From NCBI GenBank assembly GCA_030705665.1, contig JAUZQA010000223.1, forward strand, positions 1 to 7,014: a DNA stretch of 7,014 nucleotides, given 5' to 3'. The notes beneath the pieces were generated by a model. That model saw only the letters and a program-made list of their open reading frames with translations. It searched no databases and was not told where the DNA came from. A program made the position numbers and the translations under genes. Below, one piece after another: positions 1 to 6,311 of the stretch; position 1 is the stretch's first letter; every line of letters begins with the position of its first letter. This stretch comes from Bacillota bacterium (GTDB lineage Bacteria > Bacillota > Bacilli > Bacillales_B > DSM-18226).

Positions 1-50
1 TAAAACCTTAAAGAAAACGTCTTCATTCATTAATGCTGCTTATTAGCTGC

Positions 51-83
51 AAAAAAATGAGCCCGAGGGGGTATCCCCCGGGC
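51..83 (-). terminator. Terminator of the glycosyltransferase-acyltransferase operon
   Basis: On the minus strand a GC-rich hairpin (GCCCG with CGGGC, then GGGG with CCCC around an ATA loop, with a small CT bulge) occupies 61-83. It is followed by a run of seven T residues (the A run at 51-57). It starts about 30 nt past the acyltransferase stop codon, so it ends the two-gene operon. Positions 1-50 contain nothing I can identify. Confidence 0.88.
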
Positions 84-111
84 TTTCTTCATGTTCAATG
101 GCAATTGGCAT

Positions 112-804
112 TTAAATATCGCCACATTTTTTGGCTAACACATTTAAACTGTCATGGATTTTTCCAAGGACTATTTTACGTTCCTTGTTAAAATCCTCCC
201 CATCCCTAAAGGTAATTTGCTCCTCAGCTATAATTAAATGTTTCCTTTTACTTGCATAAAGCGGGACAAAACATACATGTTTCCCTGTAGCTTTAAAATA
301 GTACTTTTCTAAATAAAGAAAACCATCATACATCTCAGTTGTGGCTGCAGAAGGATCACTATACTGAATATCAGGAAAGAGTACAATGCTTTCTCCCCTG
401 TTCAATGCATCTATGCTGAGATGGAAGGTTTCAAGAACTTTTCTGGAACCTCTGTAAACCGGTATTCCTTTTCCAGAGTTTAAAAGAGTAGTAATGAAAT
501 AGGATATTGGTTGAGCGCAAATTTTTGCAAGCATTTTATTCCAGCCAAATCTTTTGGTAAACGTATAATCGACATATTGTTTAAAACAAGCTTCTCGATC
601 GAGAAAAACATGAAGCATCCATGCATGCAGACTTTTGGGAAACCACAATAGAATAACAAAAGGCCCAAAAAGATTTTGATGGTGCGAAACAAACACAACA
701 GGCCCATCGAAATGGTCAGGGACAAGTGTCGTATACTTGGGATAGATGATTCGAACAAATTTCTGAAGAATACTAAAGAATGGGCCATAAAATTTAGATA
801 TCAT
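112..804 (-). CDS. PlsC-like (LPLAT family) acyltransferase
   Basis: A 230-residue protein that looks like a membrane-associated 1-acyl-glycerol-phosphate-type acyltransferase, which would move a fatty acyl group from acyl-CoA or acyl-ACP onto a lipid or glycolipid hydroxyl. Visible family blocks, in order: SHHQNLFGPF (40-49) where motif I (NHxSxxD) should be, GIPVYRGS (113-120) matching motif II with its substrate-binding Arg118, and LFPDIQY (142-148) in the place of the FPEG block. The motif I Asp is absent: the positions after His41/His42 are Phe46/Gly47, so the catalytic dyad is atypical. The start ATG lies inside the end of the upstream glycosyltransferase gene (11-bp overlap), indicating translational coupling. 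Only a weak ribosome binding site (AGGCGA) precedes it. The exact acceptor is unknown, and the partner gene suggests a glycolipid or polyprenyl-linked sugar. Family call is fairly secure, function is inference. Confidence 0.82.
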   Translation of the reverse strand: MISKFYGPFFSILQKFVRIIYPKYTTLVPDHFDGPVVFVSHHQNLFGPFVILLWFPKSLHAWMLHVFLDREACFKQYVDYTFTKRFGWNKMLAKICAQPISYFITTLLNSGKGIPVYRGSRKVLETFHLSIDALNRGESIVLFPDIQYSDPSAATTEMYDGFLYLEKYYFKATGKHVCFVPLYASKRKHLIIAEEQITFRDGEDFNKERKIVLGKIHDSLNVLAKKCGDI

Positions 805-1900
805 GACTTTCGCCTGCCAAATGTTTATTCAGCTTTTTATTTCGTTTTTTAAAAACCCAATGAAGCTGCACTTGATAACTGAGAATTCCTAAGATGGTAT
901 CGATGCATATTTTTGCAAGAATGACGTTTGCACTGATTAATAGATTGGCTGAAAGCACCAAAAGATACGAAGCAATAATGAGGCCGCTAAATAAAATATA
1001 GTACTTAACAATCGACTCGGATAGTTTATTTTCACCCCTAAAGACGAGTTTCCGATTCATATAAAAATTACAGGAAGAAGAAAGAATTCTAGCAACAAGG
1101 GTGGCAAAAAACAAACGCGATGTTAAGGGGAGTGCGGCTAATAGTAAACTTGTAAGCAAAATGAAGCCCAATATATCTACGACGCCAGAAGCTAAAGTTG
1201 AAAAAGAGTATTTTAAGAGGCCGGAAATGAGTTTTACAAAAACCTTCATCGAATCCAAAATGGAATTATAATGGGAGCCAGCATTATTATCAAAATATAA
1301 GGTCTGAATCGGAATTTCTTTTAATTGCAGATTTCTTTTCTTTGCAAAAATTAACATATTCATTTCGTATTCATAACGTTCCCCTTTAAGCTCAAGAATC
1401 AATGGAAGAACTTGATTTGGAATTCCCCTTAAACCAGTCTGAGTATCTTCTAAGCGGCCGCCATAAAACAATTGAAAAAGAGAACTTGTTAATCGGTTTC
1501 CGATAAAGCTGCGGACAGGTACATGAGATTGGCTAAAATCTCTGACTCCTAAGATAATTTCTTCTTCCGCGCCAGGGAGTTCTTCGGCCAGTTTTAATAC
1601 ATCCGGAATCGAATGCTGTCCGTCTGCATCAGCTGTTATAACACCAGTTAACTCACTATGATAGGTCAAAAAATATTGAAAAGCAGTTTTTAATGCCCGC
1701 CCTTTCCCTTTATTGATCTCATGTGTTAAAACCGTGCATCTTGAAATTTTGGTTAGTTCAGCAAAGATATAGGTTAGTTCTTTTTTACTGCCATCGTTAA
1801 CAACGATCGTTTGCTGCACATCATTTGCTAATGTCTTTACATAATCAATTAGTCCTTCTGTTGGATTTAGGGCTGGTATGATCACTGCACAATTAATCAT
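794..1900 (-). CDS. GT2 glycosyltransferase fused to GtrA membrane domain
   Basis: A 368-residue two-domain protein. Residues 1 to about 215 form a family 2 (DPM1/dolichol-phosphate-mannose-synthase-like) GT-A domain: VIIPALNP (6-13), VNDGS (34-38), the metal-binding DADGQH (91-96), TQTGLRG (153-159) and ERYEYEMNML (174-183). Residues about 229-352 form a GtrA domain with four hydrophobic segments (about 231-256, 262-280, 298-320, 322-346) and the typical NFYMNRKLVF (278-287) and a QLHWVF end (345-350). GT2 enzymes of this kind transfer a sugar from an NDP-sugar to polyprenyl phosphate on the cytoplasmic face. GtrA proteins are thought to help flip the lipid-linked sugar. The fusion therefore suggests make-and-flip in one chain, for envelope glycosylation. 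AAAGGGG (1910-1916) precedes the ATG by 9 nt. It is the first gene of an operon with the acyltransferase. The sugar and final acceptor cannot be read from sequence. Confidence 0.9.
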   Translation of the reverse strand: MINCAVIIPALNPTEGLIDYVKTLANDVQQTIVVNDGSKKELTYIFAELTKISRCTVLTHEINKGKGRALKTAFQYFLTYHSELTGVITADADGQHSIPDVLKLAEELPGAEEEIILGVRDFSQSHVPVRSFIGNRLTSSLFQLFYGGRLEDTQTGLRGIPNQVLPLILELKGERYEYEMNMLIFAKKRNLQLKEIPIQTLYFDNNAGSHYNSILDSMKVFVKLISGLLKYSFSTLASGVVDILGFILLTSLLLAALPLTSRLFFATLVARILSSSCNFYMNRKLVFRGENKLSESIVKYYILFSGLIIASYLLVLSANLLISANVILAKICIDTILGILSYQVQLHWVFKKRNKKLNKHLAGESHDI

Positions 1901-1967
1901 GAATAGCTTCCCCTTTCCTGTGGGCTGGCTGAAAAGCAGACAGGCATAAAGAATTACCTTTACTATA

Positions 1968-1997
1968 AATATAAGTAATTAGTTAAAAAAATGACAA
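1968..1997 (-). promoter_or_regulatory. Sigma-A promoter for the glycosyltransferase operon
   Basis: On the minus strand, TTGTCA (1992-1997, 5/6 of the -35 consensus) is followed after 18 nt by TATATT (1968-1973, 5/6 of the -10 consensus). The predicted leader is about 60 nt, ending at the ribosome binding site at 1910-1916. Confidence 0.6.
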
Positions 1998-2001
1998 ATG
2001 T

Positions 2002-2017
2002 TTTGTTCAAGAACAAA
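2002..2017. promoter_or_regulatory. Inverted repeat abutting the glycosyltransferase promoter (putative operator)
   Basis: Perfect 7-bp arms, TTTGTTC and GAACAAA, separated by two bases, lie 4 bp upstream of the -35 hexamer of the operon promoter. A short dyad with almost no loop looks more like a protein-binding site than an RNA hairpin. I do not recognise the regulator. Confidence 0.35.
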
Positions 2018-2050
2018 TTGTGAACGCTCCTGATTCAAAAGGATTTAATT

Positions 2051-2084
2051 AAAAAAGCAAAAAGCCTCATCAAAAGATAGAGGC
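2051..2084 (-). terminator. Terminator of the YogA-like dehydrogenase gene
   Basis: On the minus strand GCCTC and GAGGC pair, continued by ATC with GAT around a TTTT loop with one bulged T (2064-2084). The stem is followed by TTTTTGCTTTTTT. It lies about 37 nt past the stop codon and separates this gene from the glycosyltransferase operon downstream. Confidence 0.8.
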
Positions 2085-2120
2085 CAATTAAGCAAATTAT
2101 TCTTTTTTGGTTCCAAACTG

Positions 2121-3116
2121 TTACTCAATAATAAATCCAATTTTGCCCAGCTGCTGCGCTTTCTCCAACCGACTGAAGGCTTCTTGAAATTGTTCCAAAG
2201 GAAACATTTGGTCAATAACCGGTTTTATTTTATGTGTTTCAATAAACTGGATCATTTCCTTATACTCTTCCCCGCTTCCTAAGGATGAGCCCAAGAGATT
2301 AAACTGTCCATAAAAGAAATTTCGCAGGTCCAATTGGACAACATCTCCAGCAGAGGCCCCGAAAGTGACAATGGTTCCTCCAGGACGAAGCTGCGCTAAC
2401 GACTTATTAAACGTGGCAGCGCCAACGCATTCAATGACAAGATCCATTTTTTCACCCTTAAGTGCAGCTGTCCAATCTTCATCACTATTGATTGCCTTGT
2501 CAGCACCCAGTTCTTCAGCTTTCGCCAACTTTTCCCGTGACCGTGATGTTACAAACACTTCTGCACCGGCAGCTTTAGCAAACTGGAGTAAAAACGTCGC
2601 TACGCCGCTCCCAATTCCTGGAATCAGCACTTTCATTCCAGAGCGAATTTGCCCCCTTGTAAAGAGCGCCCGATATGCCGTTAGTGCTGCCAAAGATAAA
2701 ACACCTGCTTCTTTCCAGGTTAAGTATTCGGGTTTAGGTACTACGTTTTCTGCGGGAACAATGACTTGTTCCGCTAATGTCCCATGAAACGGATGTCCAA
2801 CGGTTTCAAACCCAGGAGGCGGAGCATCTGTTTTTTCCTTCCAGCCAAGACCAGGGTTAATCATTACTTCATCTCCAACTTTAACGCCTGTTACACCTTC
2901 CCCAATAGCATCAATGACGCCTGCACCATCGGAAGCAATAATTAAAGGCGGGTCTGTCGGTTTATGTCGTGTTAATATGACAAATAGATCCCGGTGATTT
3001 AATCCTGCTGATTTAAGTTTTACCCTCACTTCGCCTGGTTTAGGATCTTCTACAGGCATTTCTTGAAGTGATAATCCATCAAGACCAGCATGATTGGCGT
3101 GTACGATTGCTCTCAT
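2121..3116 (-). CDS. yogA: YogA-like zinc-independent medium-chain dehydrogenase/reductase (quinone-reductase type)
   Basis: A 331-residue medium-chain dehydrogenase/reductase, closest from memory to B. subtilis YogA (about the same length, uncharacterised). The N-terminal GroES-like domain shows GLNHRDLF (38-45), SDGAGVI (62-68) and GDEVMINP (81-88). The nucleotide-binding Rossmann domain shows GIGSGVATFLLQFAKAAG (167-184), then SRSREKL (191-197), a typical NADPH-preferring arrangement, and GGTIVTFG (247-254). The catalytic zinc Cys of alcohol dehydrogenases is replaced by Asn-His (40-41), and the four-Cys structural zinc loop is missing. The only cysteine is Cys230. It is thus best read as a zinc-free NAD(P)H-dependent reductase of quinones or activated carbonyls, despite the common label 'zinc-type alcohol dehydrogenase'. 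The start is supported by GGGAG (3124-3128), 7 nt before the ATG. It is transcribed alone, with its own terminator, downstream of adhE but separated from it by the plus-strand unit. No convincing promoter was found. Substrate unknown. Confidence 0.88.
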   Translation of the reverse strand: MRAIVHANHAGLDGLSLQEMPVEDPKPGEVRVKLKSAGLNHRDLFVILTRHKPTDPPLIIASDGAGVIDAIGEGVTGVKVGDEVMINPGLGWKEKTDAPPPGFETVGHPFHGTLAEQVIVPAENVVPKPEYLTWKEAGVLSLAALTAYRALFTRGQIRSGMKVLIPGIGSGVATFLLQFAKAAGAEVFVTSRSREKLAKAEELGADKAINSDEDWTAALKGEKMDLVIECVGAATFNKSLAQLRPGGTIVTFGASAGDVVQLDLRNFFYGQFNLLGSSLGSGEEYKEMIQFIETHKIKPVIDQMFPLEQFQEAFSRLEKAQQLGKIGFIIE

Positions 3117-3241
3117 CTAACCACTCCCATTGTGAGATTTACTTTAACAAACTTATCATACTCCCAAATGGATCATTTTAAAAATTTGATTAACCGTTCC
3201 TCTATTCATTGCCACTGTCGAAACCTGTAATATAAAAGTTA

Positions 3242-3270
3242 TTGATAGTGTAAGCGCTTTCCATTATAAT
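3242..3270 (+). promoter_or_regulatory. Near-consensus sigma-A promoter on the plus strand
   Basis: TTGATA (3242-3247, 5/6) and TATAAT (3265-3270, 6/6) are separated by exactly 17 bp, the best promoter in the window by eye. It points away from the YogA-like gene and toward the 3' end of adhE, where no full-length plus-strand gene exists. Predicted start of transcription is about 3277. Confidence 0.65.
3249..3262 (+). promoter_or_regulatory. cre box (CcpA operator) between -35 and -10
   Basis: TGTAAGCGCTTTCC matches the cre consensus TGWAANCGNTNWCA at all positions but the last. It lies between the two promoter hexamers, where bound CcpA would block RNA polymerase, so the plus-strand transcript is predicted to be shut off on preferred sugars. 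The sequence is nearly palindromic. The divergent YogA-like gene, whose start is about 130 bp away, could conceivably also be affected. Confidence 0.65.
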
Positions 3271-3284
3271 AATAATTGGGTTGG

Positions 3285-3500
3285 ATGGCACGCGTGGCCA
3301 TCATGGTATTTGGCGTAGGTGGGGCCAATACCGGTACAGGGCATAATCAAGATGTCCTTAATTTTATGAAAAAACTCCAAAATCCTCATTTTTCTTGCAC
3401 GAGGTAGTCGACATTAGTAGTCGATGGACATCATGAGATTTATCCTCTTGTACAAATCATTATTTTTCTAATTCCTTATATACCAAAAGGACCTTTTTAA
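3285..3500 (+). pseudogene. Short or decayed reading frame with an in-frame TAG
   Basis: From ATG 3285 the frame reads 40 codons (containing MVFGVGGANTGTGHNQDV), meets TAG at 3405-3407, and stays open for 30 more codons (containing LVVDGHHEIYPLVQ) to TAA at 3498-3500, inside the terminator stem. Both halves look protein-like (glycine-rich loop, DGHHE), which suggests a gene remnant from an internal deletion and a nonsense mutation. Against real translation, there is no good ribosome binding site before ATG 3285, and the predicted transcript starts only about 8 nt upstream. I do not recognise the family. It could also be fortuitous. Confidence 0.25.
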
Positions 3501-3519
3501 GGTCCTTTTTGGTTTTTTT
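3482..3519 (+). terminator. Plus-strand terminator of the orphan unit
   Basis: GGACCTT pairs with AAGGTCC around a TTT loop, and the stem is extended by ACCAAAA with TTTTTGGT (one bulged T). Seven T residues follow at 3513-3519. The minus-strand reading has no T tail, so this is directional and serves plus-strand transcription. Confidence 0.82.
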
Positions 3520-3570
3520 ATTCAAAGGTGCACCCTTTTTCATGTGAATGTAAGTAATTGGATGGAGGGT

Positions 3571-3606
3571 AAAAAAATCTGAATGGTGATAACACCATCC
3601 AGATTT
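3571..3606 (-). terminator. Terminator of adhE
   Basis: On the minus strand AAATCTGGATGGTG pairs with CACCATTCAGATTT (14 pairs including one G-U) around a TTAT loop, followed by T residues (the A run at 3571-3577). It begins 12 nt past the adhE stop codon. Together with the plus-strand terminator at 3482-3519 it insulates adhE from the orphan unit. Confidence 0.88.
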
Positions 3607-3618
3607 CTTTTAGCCTAA

Positions 3619-6225
3619 TTAAACACCTTTATATGCTTGACGATAGATCTCTACAAGTTCAGTTACCAATGGCAGCTTCGGATTCGCTGTTGTACATTGA
3701 TCCTCAAAGGCACGTTCTGCTAAATTGTCGACTGTGCTTTCAAATACAGACTTTTCAACACCATTGGACTCTAGGCTCATTGGAATGTTTAACTCTTTAG
3801 CCAAATTAATGATCGCTTGAACAAGGCTTTCTACCCCTTCTTCGGTAGTGCGTGCTGGCAGACCGAGCATTCTGGCAATCTCTGCATATCGAATATCGGC
3901 AATGAATTGCTTGTATTTAGGGAATGCAGTAAATTTTTTCGGCTTTGTTGCATTATAACGAATTACATGTGGCAATAGGATTGTATTAGCTCGTCCATGA
4001 GCGATATGGTACTCAGATCCTAATTTATGTGCCAAGCTGTGATTGATGCCAAGGAATGCATTCGCAAATGCCATCCCGGCAATGGTTGATGCATTATGCA
4101 TTTTTTCACGAGCTAATTCATCACTGCCATTACGGTAGGCTGTTGGCAAGTATTCAAAAACAAGCTGAATGGCTTTCATAGCCAATCCGTCGGTAAAATC
4201 GTTTGCCATACAGGAGACATACGCTTCAATTGCATGTGTCAGGACATCCATTCCCGTATCTGCAGTAATGACCTTAGGAACCGTCATAACAAATTGCGGA
4301 TCTATAATTGCCACATCAGGTGTTAATTCATAGTCAGCAAGCGGATATTTCATGTTAGCTTCCTTATCAGTAATAACCGCAAATGAAGTGACCTCTGAAC
4401 CTGTACCGGATGTTGTTGGAATGGCTACAAGCTGCGCTTTTACACCAAGCTTTGGATATTTGACGATCCGTTTTCTGATATCTAAGAATTTTTGTTTCAA
4501 ACCAAAGAAGTCTGCATCTGGATGCTCATAAAACATCCACATTCCTTTAGCAGCATCCATTGCTGAGCCGCCGCCAAGGGCAATAATTACATCCGGCTGG
4601 AACTTCGCCATTAATTCGGCACCTTTTGTCACCGTTTCAATGGATGGATCTGGTTCCACTTCCGAGAAAATTTCACAGTGAACATAGTCTGGGCGCTTTC
4701 TTAAATAATAGAGCACTTTATCTACAAACCCCAGCTTCACCATACCTGGATCTGTAACAATTACAGCTTTTGAGATATTCGGCATTTTTGCTAAATATTG
4801 GATTGAGTTTTTCTCAAAATACATTTTGGATGGAACCTTAAACCATTGCATATTTACATTCCTTCGTGCCACTTTTTTGATATTTACCAAGTGAATCGCT
4901 CCAACGTTTGTAGAAACTGAGTTGCCGCCATATGTTCCGCAGCCAAGTGTTAGAGATGGCATATAAGCATTATAAATATCACCGATTGCGCCTTGGGAAG
5001 ATGGAGCATTTACAATAATACGTCCCGCTTTCATTCGTAAACCAAAAGCTTCAATAACATTTTTATCTGTAGTGTGAATAACCGCTGAGTGTCCTAAACC
5101 GCCAAACTCAAGCATCTCTTCTGCTCTTTTTAGGCCTTCTTCAAGACCGCTGACCTTGTAGCAGGCAAGAACTGGGCTTAACTTTTCCCTTGATAATGGG
5201 TATTTCGGTCCTACACCTTTTAATTCTGCGATTAAAATTTTGGTTCCCTCAGGAACAGTTACCCCTGCCATTTCAGCAATTTTATAGGCTGCCATTCCAA
5301 CAATATTCGCATTAACAGCACATGATTTTTCATTAATCACTAATTTTTCAACAAGGTGTCTTTCTTCTTCATTTAAAAAGTAACAATTATTTGCTGTTAA
5401 TTCTCTCTTAACATCAGCATAAATATCCTTATCAATAATGACAGCTTGTTCTGATGCACAAATCATTCCATTATCGAAGGTTTTTGAAAGAATAAGGTCG
5501 TTTACTGCTTGATGAACATTTGCTGATTTTTCAATATAGCATGGCACGTTTCCTGGTCCAACACCTAAGGCAGGTTTTCCTGAGCTATAAGCTGATTTCA
5601 CCATTCCAGATCCACCTGTAGCAAGGATCATAGAAATCTTTGGATGATTCATGAGTGCTTGCGTTGCCTCTAATGATGGAGTTTCAATCCACTGAATACA
5701 GTTTTCTGGTGCTCCTGCTTTGATCGCTGCTTCAAGAAGTACCTTTGCTGCTTGACTGCTTGATTTTTGTGCTGAAGGGTGGAAAGCAAAAATAATTGGG
5801 TTTCTTGTTTTAATTGAAATAAGCGATTTAAACATCGTTGTAGAAGTTGGGTTCGTAACAGGTGTTACCCCTGCAATCACGCCAACTGGCTCGGCGATCT
5901 CAATCATGCCTTCTATTTCATTTTCATTGATAATCCCAACGGTTTTATCGTACTTGATGTTATGGTATACATATTCTGTTGCAAACATATTTTTAATGAT
6001 TTTATCTTCATAAACGCCGCGTCCTGTTTCTTCAACAGCTAACTTTGCCAAAGGCATATGTTGGTCCAGACCCGCTAAAGCCATTTGTTTTACAATCTCA
6101 TCGATCATATCCTGATCAAAGTTTTTACGGAATTCATCTAATGCTTTTAGTCCATTGTCAACCAACTTGTCGATCATTTCTGTTACACTTTGCTTTTCCT
6201 TTAAAGACTTTTCTGCAACTGCCAT
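3619..6225 (-). CDS. adhE: AdhE, bifunctional acetaldehyde-CoA/alcohol dehydrogenase
   Basis: An 868-residue cytoplasmic enzyme that reduces acetyl-CoA to acetaldehyde and then to ethanol, consuming two NADH; the family forms helical spirosomes. The N-terminal aldehyde dehydrogenase domain (about 1-440) has the nucleotide-binding ATGGSGMVKSAYSSGKPALG (202-221) and the catalytic Cys256 in FDNGMICASEQ. The C-terminal iron alcohol dehydrogenase domain (about 460-868) has GGGSAMDAAKG (551-561), TTSGTGSEVT (604-613) and the iron ligands Asp660 and His664 (DVLTHAIEAYV), His729 (GINHSLAHK) and His743 (HIAHGRAN). Length and all key residues are those of an intact AdhE. ATG 6225 is chosen because GGAGG (6233-6237) lies 7 nt before it; a TTG at 6246 in the same frame overlaps that region and has no site of its own. 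It is monocistronic, with its own terminator. The upstream region carries Rex-type, Fnr-like and cre sites, as expected for an anaerobic, NADH-consuming fermentation gene. Confidence 0.97.
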   Translation of the reverse strand: MAVAEKSLKEKQSVTEMIDKLVDNGLKALDEFRKNFDQDMIDEIVKQMALAGLDQHMPLAKLAVEETGRGVYEDKIIKNMFATEYVYHNIKYDKTVGIINENEIEGMIEIAEPVGVIAGVTPVTNPTSTTMFKSLISIKTRNPIIFAFHPSAQKSSSQAAKVLLEAAIKAGAPENCIQWIETPSLEATQALMNHPKISMILATGGSGMVKSAYSSGKPALGVGPGNVPCYIEKSANVHQAVNDLILSKTFDNGMICASEQAVIIDKDIYADVKRELTANNCYFLNEEERHLVEKLVINEKSCAVNANIVGMAAYKIAEMAGVTVPEGTKILIAELKGVGPKYPLSREKLSPVLACYKVSGLEEGLKRAEEMLEFGGLGHSAVIHTTDKNVIEAFGLRMKAGRIIVNAPSSQGAIGDIYNAYMPSLTLGCGTYGGNSVSTNVGAIHLVNIKKVARRNVNMQWFKVPSKMYFEKNSIQYLAKMPNISKAVIVTDPGMVKLGFVDKVLYYLRKRPDYVHCEIFSEVEPDPSIETVTKGAELMAKFQPDVIIALGGGSAMDAAKGMWMFYEHPDADFFGLKQKFLDIRKRIVKYPKLGVKAQLVAIPTTSGTGSEVTSFAVITDKEANMKYPLADYELTPDVAIIDPQFVMTVPKVITADTGMDVLTHAIEAYVSCMANDFTDGLAMKAIQLVFEYLPTAYRNGSDELAREKMHNASTIAGMAFANAFLGINHSLAHKLGSEYHIAHGRANTILLPHVIRYNATKPKKFTAFPKYKQFIADIRYAEIARMLGLPARTTEEGVESLVQAIINLAKELNIPMSLESNGVEKSVFESTVDNLAERAFEDQCTTANPKLPLVTELVEIYRQAYKGV

Positions 6226-6232
6226 TGAAATT

Positions 6233-6237
6233 CCTCC
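6233..6237 (-). promoter_or_regulatory. Ribosome binding site that fixes the adhE start
   Basis: GGAGG on the minus strand, 7 nt before ATG 6225. It makes the upstream in-frame TTG at 6246 (seven codons longer) very unlikely as the start. Confidence 0.9.
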
Positions 6238-6252
6238 AGTAGTCAACTAGTA

Positions 6253-6270
6253 TTGTGAAACACTTCACAT
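6253..6270. promoter_or_regulatory. Rex operator 1 (also a perfect Fnr-type palindrome)
   Basis: TTGTGAAACACTTCACAT matches 15 of 18 positions of the Rex consensus TTGTGAAATATTTCACAA. It also fits TGTGA-N6-TCACA, the Bacillus Fnr box, exactly. It lies just downstream of the predicted start of transcription, a repression position. Rex releases DNA when NADH is high, so ethanol formation would be switched on when reducing power builds up. Confidence 0.75.
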
Positions 6271-6282
6271 GTTGATGTAATT

Positions 6283-6311
6283 ATGATAACATGTAAAACA
6301 GAAAAAACTAT
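6283..6311 (-). promoter_or_regulatory. adhE promoter with extended -10 and weak -35
   Basis: On the minus strand TGTTATCAT (6283-6291) gives an extended -10 (TG-n-TATCAT, 5/6 hexamer). At 17 bp upstream the -35 position reads only T-rich sequence, a poor match to TTGACA. Predicted start of transcription is about 6276-6277, leaving a leader of about 50 nt. A strong -10 with a poor -35 is typical of promoters that need an activator. Confidence 0.55.

Larger units (their letters stand above)
3277..3519 (+). other. Orphan CcpA-controlled plus-strand transcription unit (small RNA, peptide gene or gene remnant)
   Basis: A strong promoter with an overlapping cre box at one end and a strong plus-strand terminator at the other define a predicted transcript of about 240 nt. 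It is antisense-oriented to every gene around it but lies in the intergenic gap between adhE and the YogA-like gene. It contains no ordinary gene: the longest reading frame (3285-3404) has 40 codons and then a TAG. It also contains an 8-bp direct repeat GTAGTCGA at 3404-3411 and 3417-3424. The promoter and terminator positions are seen in the sequence. That the transcript exists, and whether it is a regulatory RNA, a peptide mRNA or a decayed gene, is inference. Confidence 0.4.

Noticed and set aside
480..788. Second minus-strand frame inside the acyltransferase gene
   Set aside because: Shadow frame, without any family motif; the main frame carries the acyltransferase blocks and the operon overlap.
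2365..2787. Plus-strand 140-codon frame inside the dehydrogenase gene
   Set aside because: It is a shadow of the strongly supported minus-strand gene, with no start signals and low-complexity composition.
3154..3185. Minus-strand promoter for the YogA-like gene (TATGAT with a TTTTAA -35)
   Set aside because: The -35 matches only 3 of 6 positions in AT-rich DNA, so I could not support a specific promoter.
3404..3424. GTAGTCGA direct repeat as a mobile-element target duplication
   Set aside because: The copies are 13 bp apart with no element between them and no transposase nearby.
3527..3534. GGTGCACC palindrome between the two terminators
   Set aside because: Eight bases only, without context such as a promoter or tail; likely chance.
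6226..6246. Seven-codon longer adhE starting at TTG 6246
   Set aside because: It has no ribosome binding site of its own, and the extension contains the GGAGG that serves ATG 6225. The shorter start is clearly better.
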